A stretch of DNA of 64,000 nt from Cladophialophora immunda (Eukaryota > Ascomycota > Eurotiomycetes > Chaetothyriales > Herpotrichiellaceae). Where the stretch lies: the NCBI RefSeq assembly GCF_000835495.1, contig NW_015622545.1, positions 2,558,777 to 2,622,776 of the forward strand. The letters are read 5' to 3'. The notes beneath the pieces were generated by a model. The model had not been told where the DNA came from. It did not search any database and was given only the letters and a program-made list of their open reading frames with translations. This document shows positions 53,239 through 64,000 of this stretch, in pieces. Position numbers and translations under genes: made by a program. The first letter of the stretch is position 1. Every line of letters begins with the position of its first letter.

Positions 53239-55269
53239 ATGGCGAGCTTAACTGAACTCGAAGCTTCGATATATACAGGGCCGTGGGTTGATTGGTCCTA
53301 CTCCCCTGTTTATGGGGCAACAATAACGCTGACGAATCGTGGATCTGCCTTCCTGCTGGCATTTTTAGCTCTATATGTCGGCATGGCGGGCGGACAGTTC
53401 TGGTCTATCGCAAGCTTTATTCTTCATCAAACCCGGGCGGCAAGGCGAACGTACGCTGATCACGCAATGTTACACCAACAACAAGTCATTCTTCGAAACG
53501 ACTCGTCGCCAACCAGTGTCGCGCAGACGCTCCTCAAATTAGCTCTCGCTTGGCGAAAAGCCAGGGTTCGACCTTTCCGGTCCATTTTGGCTCCCTTGGC
53601 CTCCGCCCTCCTCATCTCGGGAGGCTTTTTCGTCGCCGGTCTTTTCTCATCCGAGGTCACGTCGGCGGCGAGCAAGGACATGCTTCTCCGAAGCTCTCTT
53701 TGCGGATTATGGACGTACGGCCAAGTCGCTCCGGGGGCGGAATTTTATGGCGCAGAAAAGACTCTGAACGAATCCCTGGCAGCGGCGGAATACGTCAAAA
53801 ATTGTTACGGCGGCAGCCCGACTCCATTCAAGTGCAACCTCTACGTGACTCAGCAGATCTCATGGAAAGTCAACCAGAGCGCCCTCTGCCCGTTTGCTTC
53901 CGGAACTTGTGTCTACGGCAACAACGCAGCCTTGGAGCTGGACACTGGACCGTTGGATTCCAACGACGTTTTTGGGTTGAACGCGCCCCAGTCTCATCGT
54001 ATCACATACCGCAAGGTCACGACCTGTGCCCCCATTTTGCTCACCCCAAGCCGCGGCGAGTGGGAGAACACCACCCTCCACCTACCTTGGGTCAACCAGG
54101 TCGTTGAAGTCCCCGTCGCCAGATATTATTATGGAAAGCAGGATAGTACGAGTTGGACCTACGAGTATTATCCGACCGAACGAATCAACGGGTTAGGTTA
54201 TCTGCTATAGTAGGTTTTGCCTTCATCCCCATTCGTACCATGACATCTAATGCAACTGTCCGTAGTTCATGGCTGGACGGAACTGGCTGGGAAGCCGCTG
54301 CTCCGTTTTCTCGAGCGGACGGGAATGTAACGCTCTTCTTTTTGGCTCAAAACGTGGTCGATTACAAGAGCAAAGTCGACGATCCTTGGTTCGGAGCTCA
54401 TCAGGAATTGAATCTGAGTTTCGGGGGAGTTTATTCCACGGTGTATCAAGAAGATTTCCCTGTAACTATTTTAGGATGCCTGGATCAGCACCAGTTCTGC
54501 AATCCTCGTTACCCCGGTTTTAATGGCGAATCTACCGGCTGCACCGCTCTGACCTCTGCCACCAAAGTATACGACGATCTTGCCGGGTTGAAGCTGAATG
54601 ACTACCAGAGCACTACCATCTGGAATCTGAACGAGTCCCTTGTGTACGCCAACACATGGAATGCGGTTAACGGTCGTGGAGCCTCAGCCCTGCAGGCCAG
54701 CAATAAAATGGCCGGGCTTCTGGGGACTGGGCTTCCTCCCACACAGTGGATGACGGAAGTTTCGGGGGTGGTTTGCGTTTATCTTAGCTCGACTGCAGGC
54801 CAACTTTGTGGGCTACGCGTTGGGCCCGGGACCTCTTGCACCCGGCCTAATGCTGGTAGCTCCCAACACGAGCGTGGGCCACGATATATGCCGGTCACAG
54901 AAGGTCTCGGCGAGGGACGGCTATCAGAACTTCAGCGTGCTCGGCATTTCGATCATCATAGGCGTGGGAACATTGATCATCATCATCGGTCTCACGATCG
55001 ACACCATTGTGGGCTGGATGCAGACCAAGTTCAAAAGAGGAGAGTACCGTCTCTTGTCTTGGGAACTGGATGACAAGCTACAGCTGCAAAGGATGGCATA
55101 CGAGGGCGCCGGTTGGGGTCCCTGGAAAGACCATTCTGGATTTCCGATCAAAGAAGGTGTCGCCGAGGTTGGACGATATGAACGTGAAAAGGCCCACGCG
55201 TCGATATCTTTACGTACAGGCAGCAATGGAGAGCTGGGCCATGAGGTCACCATCGACAGCAGCAACTAA
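53239..55269 (+). pseudogene. Large fungal membrane protein with an apparent 1-base frameshift
   Basis: Start at ATG 53239 (MASLTELEASIYTGPW). Exon 1 runs to 54191 and is joined by an intron (gttagg...ccgtag) to 54266. Three clear hydrophobic helices: SAFLLAFLALYVGMAGGQFW, ILAPLASALLISGGFFVAGLF and, near the C terminus, SVLGISIIIGVGTLIIIIGL. Between them is a long domain with NxT/S sites and cysteines (LCGLWTYG, NCYGGSPTPFKCN, CPFASGTC, VDDPWFGAHQELN, PRYPGFNGE), probably extracellular. It belongs to a fungal family without known function. At a run of five G (54764..54768) the frame shifts: after EVSG the conserved continuation FILARLQANFVGYA is in another frame and reaches the stop at 55269. 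Either a real inactivating indel or a sequencing error. Confidence 0.65.
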
Positions 55270-55767
55270 GGAAGCACAGTCCCCGGTAAATAACAACCAG
55301 CCTCAAGCGCCCTCCGCCCGACCAATTTTTCATCTCAGTTAGACAGTCTAAAACTGGAGTCGGAAACAATTGGCCGAAGAAACCTGCAATAGTGCGCCAT
55401 GGATTAAGCTTGCAGACGATTGCGACGTACCGAGTACAGCGGTTTGTTTCTGGAAATGTCATGGAACCAATTACGTGTTACGCCGGCACGGGCCGAGTGC
55501 CAAGCCTGCACCAAAAATAGGCAAAACTTACCCTTCCTCTAGACTTCGATTCCAGACAGACCGATGCTCAGAGAATACCTCTGAATCCCTATTATATCGC
55601 TTACTCTGCCTATTCACTAAGCTAGTCTACATACTACGCCCGGGTTCAGTTATTGCCGCGCGTTCATCGTCGCCTATCAAGTGCCTGAAGTTGTCCCTTG
55701 CCACGACCATACCACGATTTCACCATTGGGTGGTGTGACAGAAGATTTATCAGAAGTGAGCACGACC
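55270..55767. other. Intergenic region, no gene seen
   Basis: Spacer between the frameshifted membrane-protein gene and the P450; should contain the P450 promoter. Confidence 0.5.
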
Positions 55768-57493
55768 ATGGCATATTCTGATCTCTTACTGTATGGGCTC
55801 GGTCAAGCACTGGCTGCCACACCCGTGGTCATCTGTGGAGCCGTAAGCGTCTCTCGTGCAGGGGACGATCGATTTGTTAACGCCAATCTAGGTATTCCTG
55901 TATCTTCTCTATCTTCTCTCACTCGGCATCTACAACATATACTTCCACCCTCTTAGCAAGTTTCCGGGGCCTAAGCTAGCTTGCGCTACCGAGCTTTTCG
56001 CGGTTTTCCACTTCGTGCGGGGCCAGCGGGTAAAGTTTAGCAAGAAGCTTCATGCACAATACGGTGAGGTGGTCCGCACGAGGCCCAACGAGCTGTCCTT
56101 CCTCAACGAGCGTGCCTGGAAGGATATATACATGCATCGCCAAGGCCACAAGCAGATGCAAAAAGCTGGTATACCTGCCCGCCAAAATAGAGCACATGCC
56201 ATAATCATCGCCCCCGATGATGTGCACGCACGCCAAAGGCGCCTCCTATCGCATGCCTTCTCAGAGCGGGCGGTAAGAAGAATGAGTACACACATTTCCA
56301 GTCACTCAGCTCACACCCATTGTAGCTTCGAGACCAAGAGCCGTTGATTCAGGAGTATGTTAGCCTCCTCATCAGCAATATGCGAGATGACGCGAAAGAA
56401 GGCCGTGAAACCGACATGGTTCAGAACTTCAACCTCACCACATTCGACATCATCAGCGATCTCTCTTTTGGAGAATCCTTTGGCGGCCTGAGGATGAGGA
56501 CGCCACATCCGTGGGTACAGGCATTCTTCGATATGGCTACGATAGGAACTATTATGACCCAGTTGGTACTACTGAAAATCCCGATAATCTCGATATTGGT
56601 GGGACTGCTGGTCCTACCTATATTGAGGAAGCGGCTCGGGATTATGGCCTATACGAAGGACAAAATTGAGAAGCGCATCGACCAGGGAACCGAGAGACCT
56701 GACTTCATGTCATATGTATTGAGACACAATGATGAGAATGGCATGTCGCGGGAGGAGATCCAAGCGACATTCAACGTGCTCATGATCGCCGGCTCCGAAA
56801 CCACTGCTACGTCACTGGCTGGATGCATCTATCTACTTCAGAAGCACCCCGAGGTCCGACAGAAGCTCCACGCTGAAATTCGGAATACGTTTCGGGATGA
56901 TAAGGAGATCACCATGCTCAGCGTCGGCCATCTAATGTATCTGGATGCTGTCGTCGAGGAGTCACTTCGACTCTATCCCCCGGTCCCAATCGCCTTGAAT
57001 CGTACAACGCCCCCGGAAGGCGCAGCCATCTGCGGCCATTGGGTCCCAGGCAATGTGTGTCTACTTCAGAGGCGTTTATCATCCTCTGCTGACCAGCATC
57101 CAGGTAGCCGTTGGCATTCCACAATTCGCGGCGTATACCTCCCCCCTCAACTTCGTCGAACCAGACTCGTTCGCGCCGGAGCGTATGCTCCGTGACCATG
57201 ACGTGAAATTCGATAAGGACCATAAGGCTGTCCTCCAACCCTTCTCCACCGGACCCAGGAACTGCATTGGCAGGAAGTGAGTTTTGACTCAATACACTAT
57301 AGAGCACCGAGCTTAGGGATACTAACGGGCGAATAGTCTAGCTATTGCCGAGATCAAACTAATTCTTGCTCGAATCATCTTCAACTTTGATCTTGAACTG
57401 GTCGATGAAAGATCGAACTGGCTAGATCAAGAGGTTTCTAGTTTGTGGAAGAAGCATCCGCTGATGGTTCGAGTCAAGGATGTCAGAGTATAG
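55768..57493 (+). CDS. Cytochrome P450 monooxygenase
   Basis: 504-residue microsomal P450 with five exons: 55768..55842, 55892..56272, 56326..57054, 57104..57276 and 57337..57493. An N-terminal membrane anchor (VFLYLLYLLSLGIYNIYF, spanning the first intron) is followed by the proline-rich hinge HPLSKFPGPKLA. The I-helix oxygen-activation motif is MIAGSETTAT, the K-helix ExxR is EESLR, the PERF-type motif is DSFAPERML, and the heme-binding loop is FSTGPRNCIGRN-LAIAE with the cysteine ligand, split by the last intron. It resembles fungal secondary-metabolism or benzoate/trichodermin-hydroxylase-type P450s; substrate unknown. It is followed in the same direction by a transporter and an acyl-CoA synthetase. 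Confidence 0.93.
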
Positions 57494-58937
57494 GAGCCAG
57501 CTAAAGTCGTATTGTGCTGGAGTTCAGGATAGGAGTACTCTCGATACTTTTTGATACTGTATTGAAAACCACCCTAGTGAAGACTAAAACTTGGACTCCA
57601 GTTAGCATCTTGGCTTGATCAACTAGCTAATCATTTTTAGGTTCCAAAGCCTATCTCATATCACTGTACATGTACTAACTATTGGACCTTTCAGGTCACA
57701 TGACTGGACATGGTGAGCTGAGGGCATCCTGCTGACTGATGGCTTTCCTTCGAGTTACATAGGCATCACACACAGAACAGAAAATCAACAAACAATCAAC
57801 GAGGTGTACAGGCACCGAGAATGCCCAGACCAGCACTCGCATATGGCGAAGTGTTTCGGCTCCTCAATGGGCTTAATGAATGAAGGGATCTCTATCAGTG
57901 GCATAGGTAGTTTGTTCCTCGTTGTGGCAACAGTGGCCACCGAAGGCCAACCCCAAGTGGGAACAAAGAAGGTGTCTCCCTTCCAGGAACGCGAATTTGG
58001 TATGTGAACGGGTCATTACCGACGGCTCATGATCTGTGGCTGCGGCCTTGTCTTTTGTGGAGACGTGCCGGCATGTAGCTCCAGCAGCACACGAACAAAG
58101 CGTGATCAAGAGCATAAGGTACGAAGTACCATTGGTGCCAACGCGGTAGATGAAGCGACACCTCACCGAGCTTCTCCTCGAAGAAATCGAATTCTGCCTT
58201 CACATCAGCCGCGGGCGAAAGACTGGCGGATCGGCACCCTTAAGCCCCTTCACTGATAGAGGCTATCATAGAAACAGCGAGGCCTGAGGTAACTACAAAG
58301 ACACGGCGAGAATGAGTAATGCCGGCGGGTTTTCCTTCAGTCCTGAGTTCTGGCCGCGAAAGAGCCGAAGGGGAGACGATTCTGGAACCTAATTACCGGA
58401 CTCAAGATACCGGACTCGATATATCCACCGGTGCATGGTACCGGTCGTCCCCGCAAACTTCTCCGTAATCCTGGTACTTTGCGGAGTCCCCCATACTATT
58501 CTTCACTTGGGAGCCACCCGAAAAGACAGGCCAAGCAAAAGGGCATGGTCCGGACTTGGTACGGCGACGTCACTGAAATAGAGCGGAGTATGTCAGGGTC
58601 GTCTCAAAAGCTGCGTAGCCTTGTCCAACCGTGATCAGCCTCGACAAGAGAAGAAGACCTGCGATCAGCAAATAGGGGGTTCTTTTCAAGTTCGGATTAT
58701 CTTTGTTGATCCAAAGCACGAAATAGTCAATTACACCAAGTGCTGGTTCCCCCTCACACCTCTAGTTTCTGTGTCCCGGAACTCCCTTGCCGAATTGCCG
58801 GTCGTACATTGCGTGGCTCAAGCACCGCAAGGCTATAAGAACCCCATACCGATTTCATGCTGGAAATTCCTCCGCCCTTTCGATATCTACTCTCATACTC
58901 ACATACGGATTGATTCGTTTGAAGCTGCCGGGAAGAA
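57494..58937. other. Intergenic region, no gene seen
   Basis: 1.4 kb between the P450 and the MFS gene. The frames at 57804..58007 (+) and 57873..58166 (-) overlap each other and carry no domain. Confidence 0.5.
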
Positions 58938-60958
58938 ATGGATCCAAATTACTCACATGTTCAACACTCGACCCAGAGGCACCAGTTCAAATTCTACAAT
59001 GTCCTGATGCTGGTTGCCATGGGGTTCGGGTCGATGAGCTTTGGCTACAGCAGTGCAGTCATAGCCATCACCCTCGGTATGGAGAGATATGGTCCAGTTA
59101 TGGTGGCTCGACACAGTGTTTCACTGACGTCTCGTTTCAGGGCAACCGACCTTTCTCAAGTATTTCGGCCTCGACACAAATCCTAACGCGAATGCTCTGA
59201 TAGCGACGACGAACGTCAGTTGACAGAAAAATACCAAGATTTCATACGTCGAAATTTAACTTGATCAGGGTCTCTACCAAACCGGCGGTTTCCTTGCTAC
59301 CTTTTCCGTGAGTGTTCTGGCCGACAGATGGGGAAGAAAATGGGCAATCGCCGTGGTAAGTGATTGGGCCTCGTTCTAGCATTTTTGTTGCGATGCTGAC
59401 CATCGATTCAGGCGGCAATTCTGATCTTGGTCTCCGGGGCGCTCCTAGCCGGATCCGTGCATATTGCCATGTTCATCGTCTTTAGGTTCTTCAGCGGTGC
59501 AGGGTGAGCAAGGGTATTGATTCATATCGATCAACTGAAGATAACATTCGCTAGGGGGTTTATGATACTTGCGGCGGTGCCTCTCTTGATGAACGAGGTC
59601 GTCCCGGCAAAGAACAGAGGGATGCTTGTGGATATTCACGGCGCATGCTTCCTCTTTGGCTACATGATCGCAAACTGGATCGGCTATGGATTTTATTTCC
59701 TCAGCCTAACAAGCAATAGTGCGTGGAGAGCGCCATTAGGTTCGTGGAAGTTGTTGTTCTTTTAATCTGTCGACGAGTCTTTTCAGAAGCTGACCTGACT
59801 GACGTGAAGCCTTCCAATGTTTGCCACCGCTGACTGTACTTTGCTTCCTCCCTTTCCTCCCAGAAAGCCCGAGATGGCTTCTGATGAACGACCGCTACGA
59901 GGATGCCGGAAAAGTTTTGCTCAAATTGCACACGGCGGAGGAAGCTGCTGTCGAGTTGGTCGAAATCCGCAATCAAATGCAGATTGACAAGACGCTCGAC
60001 AGCAGTTATTGGAATATATTGCGGAAACCCAGTTACCGCAAACGTGCCATTTTGTCGGTGGCCACGACCTGCTCGGTCAACTTCTCGGGCATCCTTGTCA
60101 TTAACAGTGAGCACCTCGTCCCTTGACTTGATAATCAAGGCCAAAACTGATTAATGTATAGACTACGGTCCCAGTATCTACAAGAGCCTCGGCTACGGTA
60201 CGGAAAAGCAGCTGCTTCTGACATGCGGTTGGAACACTCTTTGCTTCGGCGCCGGGGTCATGGCCATCTTCTTCATCGACTACTTCTCACGGCCCAAACT
60301 CCTTGTCACTGGCATGCTCAGCTGCATGTCCTGTCTCATTGTTTTGGCTGCGCTAATTGCCACGTTTGGAGGTTCAGAAAACACGGCGGCTTTGAAGGCG
60401 GCCGTGGCTATGATCTTCATATACGCCGTAACCTACGAATCACTCCTGGATGGGACACAGTTCGTTTACATAGGCGAACTGTTCCCCTCTCATCTCCGAT
60501 CGAAAGGTGTATCCTTGGGTGTGGCAGGAATTGCCCTCATCAACATTGTATTCCTGCAAGCTGCCCCCACCGCATTCGCGTAAGTATATGTTGCAATGCC
60601 CCCCCACTGCGAGCTCTGGTCCGCGTGCGAGAAAAACGATACTAATCTATTATTTTCTTCAAATACAGCAATATCGGATGGAGGTACTACTTGGTTTTCA
60701 TAATACCTAGTGGGATCTTAGCTGTTGTGATCTTCTTCGTCTTCCCGGACACGAAGGATGTTCCGCTTGAGGAAATCTCGGCAATGTTCGGGGTGAGTTT
60801 CCGTTCCACCCAAGGTCCAGCAGGCTTTTCAACAGGCTAACCACAAATCCGACGACCAGGATGATGATGAACTGTATCATCCCAGTCTTGAAGATGGACT
60901 CGCAAAGGAAAAGGTCGATCAACACGTGGAGATCAGTACGAAGTCTGCCGAAAACTGA
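58938..60958 (+). CDS. MFS transporter, sugar-porter family
   Basis: 504-residue transporter with nine exons: 58938..59076, 59141..59214, 59269..59355, 59412..59503, 59555..59739, 59810..60106, 60162..60579, 60669..60792 and 60860..60958. Sugar-porter signatures: LADRWGRKW after TM2, a TM4-TM5 region ending GAGGFMILAAVPLLMNEVVPAKNRG, FLPESPRWLLMN at the end of TM6 (PESPRWL), and the second-half ELFPSHLRSKG and FVFPDTKDVPLEEI motifs (PETKG-like). Twelve helices can be placed. Related proteins carry hexoses, lactose, quinate or similar. Two splice donors are non-standard in bases 3-5 (gttcgt, gtcagt). Co-oriented with the P450 and the acyl-CoA synthetase. Confidence 0.92.
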
Positions 60959-61707
60959 TCAAGCTGAGACTGGGGGAGGCTATTGATCCGTCGGTTTCGC
61001 TGGGGAAGGTGGGAATTGTGCGCTGAACGACTGGCCGGCCGGCAAGGACCCCTTTGCACCAGGGCCATTTCTCAGAGTGAATTCCCAGGATCTATCAATT
61101 CTGATCAGCAATCATAGTTGTATCAATCAATTCACAGGCATCAGGGGCACGTAGGTACTTGGGAAATGCCTGAAAATTGAATCCATCATATCATTCAACG
61201 CTTCCTGTAGTTGCGTCTCAATTTTTGCCAATATCCATACCAACAGGAGCCTCGCAAGGCTGGCGAGGCGGTAGGGAATGCTGTTCTAGTGAACAATCTA
61301 GAAAAACCGTTTACCGAACCGAAGATTGCTAGGCGATCTCTGGGATTTCCCGGTACTATGGGGGCCAATGTCTGCCAGCTTGAGATTAGAGCGCTGAGAT
61401 CCCTTACTCCGCCCTCCGCCTCCATTGACTTCATTATCGGTGAGTTTGGGACACGACCTTTCCCTGCCGCCGGATCTCGCATTATTTCCCGGAAAATCAG
61501 GCTGGCGAATAGATAGCCAGCCGGCGTCAGAAAATCCAAAGATGGCCTTCCGCATTTCCAGCCCCCTTGAATGGCTTCGGCGCGGCTGATCTGCCCACTC
61601 CGGCAATATAAAAGGCTCAACGCGACATTAACGGTGGTCGAGACTATGCTCCTAGAAGCCACGAACTATTCTCCCAAGACCCAGCTCCTGTTTGCACCAA
61701 GTCCGAC
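60959..61707. other. Intergenic region, promoter of the acyl-CoA synthetase gene
   Basis: No gene recognised. The minus frame at 61195..61662 has no domain features and ends inside the probable promoter. Confidence 0.5.
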
Positions 61708-63678
61708 ATGGATGTCGATCGCACCGCCATCGTTCCCAGCGCTCAAGGACCCAGGATCTTGCCGAATTTCCTCCTTTTTAATAGGCTGGTGTTCTTCGCC
61801 CATCGCAAGAACAAGGTTGTCATCAACGATGTCACGGCCGGGGTCGCTGCAACACATGTCCAATTACTCACCGACGTCTTGAATTTCCGCAACCACATCC
61901 GGAGTCGACTATCACCACAGACGATCCGGAAACTCCAGACTGGTGAGGAGGTCTTCATCTGTATCCTTGCCCCGGGGGGTTATGAGTACGCGGTGGCCTT
62001 CCTTGCCGTTCTTGCTCTGGGGGCGGTCATCGTACCTTTATGTGAGTTCTCGAAAAGGCATGTCGAGTAAAATCGGGCGAACTGACTTTTATTCGCGCTT
62101 GAGCCTCCATCGTCCCGGTTCAAGAAGCATGTTATTATGTCAACAAATGTCGCGCCGTGGCTATCCTTGCATCGTCCAGCCAGGTGGTCATGGGCAAGGC
62201 AGTAGAAGTGCAGGCCAGAGGTACAGTCGGCCCGGAATTCCAGTGCCTGGAAATATTGCCTCACATCCACAAGACACCATTCCTGCCCACTGATATCACC
62301 GTATCCTCGGATCTCTATATGGACTTGAACGCGGCGGGTCTAATCATCTTCACCTCCGGCACGACCGGACCACCAAAAGGAGCTGTCCTGCGTCGCGGTT
62401 TCTTCGTCACCGCGGGATTGGAAATGGCCGACGAGTTCGGGATCAGCGTCGACGATGTTGTGCTTCACACATTACCGGTTCACCACGCCACCGGGATTCA
62501 GATCAACTTTCTTCCTTTCTTGATCAACGGTGCTTGCATCGAATTTCAATCCGGCGGCTTCGATCCAGCTTGGACTTGGAACCGTTGGCGCCAGGGTGGA
62601 CTGACCTTCTTCTCTGGCGTGCCCACGACCTACATGAGACTGATGCAGCACTACGAAAAGCATCTCAGCCAGCTTCCGCCCGACGAGCTGAAGAGCTACG
62701 TTTCCAGCGTGAGACAGTTCAAAGCTCTTGTCTGTGGCACCTCGGCCCTTCCATACCCACTCCACCAAAAGTGGAAGGCTCTGACCGGCGGCAAGAATAT
62801 CACGACGAGATATGGCGCGACAGAGTTCGGTCCGGTCTTTCGACTTCCCATCGGCGCCACGGATCTCCCAGAGGTAAGCGGAAACATCTTGCTCTATTGG
62901 AGACTGTCCTTCTAAGTGTGTCTCCAAGGGTTCGGTGGGAATCATTGCACCTGCTGCGGATGTCAAGCTGTCGACTGGCTCGTTTGGGGAGGTCCTGGTC
63001 AGGACTTCGTCCATGTTCTCCAAGTGAGTTCTTCCCATCTGGATTCCCGGAAAACCTTCGCCTAATATTGAGGTAGGTATATTTTGGACCCCGAAGCCAC
63101 GGCGCGAGCACACGATGCCCAAGGGTATTTCAAAACCGGCGACATTGCGCGCAAAGAAGGTCCCTACTACTTCATTCTCGGCCGTGAGTCCGTGGATAGT
63201 AAGTTGTAGCAACGTGACCAAATAAATTCCCCGTGTTCCTGACTTGTGCAGTTATCAAGTCGGGAGGATACAAAATATCGGCATTGGACATTGAAAGAGA
63301 ACTATTGGGTCTCGACTACGTCGCCGAAGCGGCCGTCATCGGGGCCGAAGACGAAGAATTTGGCCAGAGGACCGCGGCCATTGTGGTGTTGAACAAGGTA
63401 ACGTTTCATCTGTTCACGAACGTAAAGACACCCGGACTCATGAAGAGCGACAGGAAAAGATCACGGGCCCGCTCACCTTGCATCGACTCCGTCGAGACCT
63501 GCGTGCGCGCCTATCTTCCTACAAACTACCCACACTGCTCCGGGTCGTGGATGAGATCCCCAAAAATGCTTCTGGGAAGGTCCCCAAGAAGGTGTTGGGG
63601 CCCCAGCTTTTCCCGAAAGAGGGGCACCGGGACGTGCAGATCTGGAGAGGCAAAGCGACGGTGGAATCGAGACTCTAG
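61708..63678 (+). CDS. AMP-binding acyl-CoA synthetase (malonyl-CoA synthetase-like) with PTS1
   Basis: 565-residue ANL-superfamily ligase forming an acyl-CoA through an acyl-AMP. Exons: 61708..62041, 62104..62873, 62929..63023, 63077..63198, 63252..63397 and 63448..63678. Core motifs: the P-loop-like LIIFTSGTTGPPKGAVLRR, VVLHTLPVHHATGIQ, TTRYGATEFG, GYFKTGDIARKEGPYYFILGR, KSGGYKISALDIERELL and the catalytic lysine context NASGKVPKKVLG. The closest layout is the ACSF3/malonyl-CoA synthetase group. The protein ends ...ESRL; SRL is a canonical peroxisomal PTS1, so peroxisomal location is expected. The last acceptor (aagag before CGACAGG) was picked by phase. Substrate is uncertain. Confidence 0.9.
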
Positions 63679-64000
63679 ACACGGTTTTTTATAGATTCTG
63701 CGATGCGAGGGCCTTTCTGAAACGCGATAGAAAGTGTGAGTAGTGGCGCAACACTAGCGATAGAAAGGGGGCATCGACATCACTGTTTTGTACCAAATCA
63801 CTGCGGTCCGTGGTCACCACGGCACCCCTCGTGCCCCTTCATAGACGAGAGCCACGCTCTCTAGATGGTTGCAACGACATGCTTTGGAGACACCCAAGCC
63901 TTGCGCTCCCACAATCAGGATCGGGGGCCGACTGGCTTTCTGTCCCTCTCTTCCAAGAACATCATATCTGCAGCAACCAACCACCACAACCCCTTGAACC
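63679..64000. other. Window end, no gene seen
   Basis: 3' flank of the acyl-CoA synthetase; no coding evidence. Confidence 0.5.

Noticed and set aside
62472..63221. 249-codon minus frame opposite the acyl-CoA synthetase
   Set aside because: Shadow of a well-supported multi-exon gene.
1..64000. Search for tRNA, rRNA, CRISPR, intact transposon and telomere repeats
   Set aside because: No tRNA arms with a T-loop, no rRNA-like block, no regular spacer-repeat array, no transposase or reverse transcriptase frame and no TTAGGG arrays were seen by eye.

Overview
This is nuclear DNA of a filamentous ascomycete fungus. The genes are split by many short (about 45-100 bp) GT-AG introns, there is no operon structure, and the conserved genes are typically fungal (ERG27, an APSES cell-cycle factor, HET, HeLo and Clr5 domains, and NB-ARC proteins of the fungal type). 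The overall gene content suggests Eurotiomycetes, possibly a black-yeast-like Chaetothyriales, but this is inference from gene flavour and was not tested. All exon joins were derived by hand from splice signals, reading-frame phase and family conservation.

Left part (1-31 kb), mostly housekeeping and metabolism. The order is: the 3' part of a Na+/H+ antiporter; a TfdA/TauD-like dioxygenase; ERG27 3-ketosteroid reductase (+) converging on GUT1 glycerol kinase (-); a DUF3429-type mitochondrial inner-membrane protein (-) divergent from COX6A (+); APC5 (-) divergent from ADE1 (+), which converges on a CIA30 protein (-); a three-RRM RNA-binding protein; an MBP1-like APSES/ankyrin G1/S regulator with MluI-box-like sites in its promoter; a CmcJ/NvfI-family protein; an MDR oxidoreductase; a GNAT; an alpha/beta hydrolase; and an SDR.

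Middle part (31-53 kb), accessory and self/non-self-recognition-like. It contains a Clr5-domain gene fragment, a long perfect inverted repeat, a HET-domain protein with an in-frame 9-bp tandem repeat, an ankyrin protein, a WD40 relic, a SnoaL-like protein and an NLR-type PNP-NB-ARC-TPR receptor. Next come two tandem regulator genes that share one unusual seven-cysteine N-terminal module but carry different DNA-binding domains (HAP2/NF-YA versus C2H2), separated by a decayed acetyltransferase. The island ends with a HeLo-domain protein fused to a degenerate kinase, an architecture analogous to the necroptosis effector MLKL. The receptor, HET and HeLo genes together look like a programmed-cell-death or incompatibility island.

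Right part (53-64 kb): a large membrane protein gene with an apparent single-base frameshift, then a co-oriented set of cytochrome P450, MFS sugar-type transporter and acyl/malonyl-CoA synthetase ending in a peroxisomal SRL signal. This could be a small catabolic or specialised-metabolism cluster. I saw no tRNA, rRNA, CRISPR or intact transposon.
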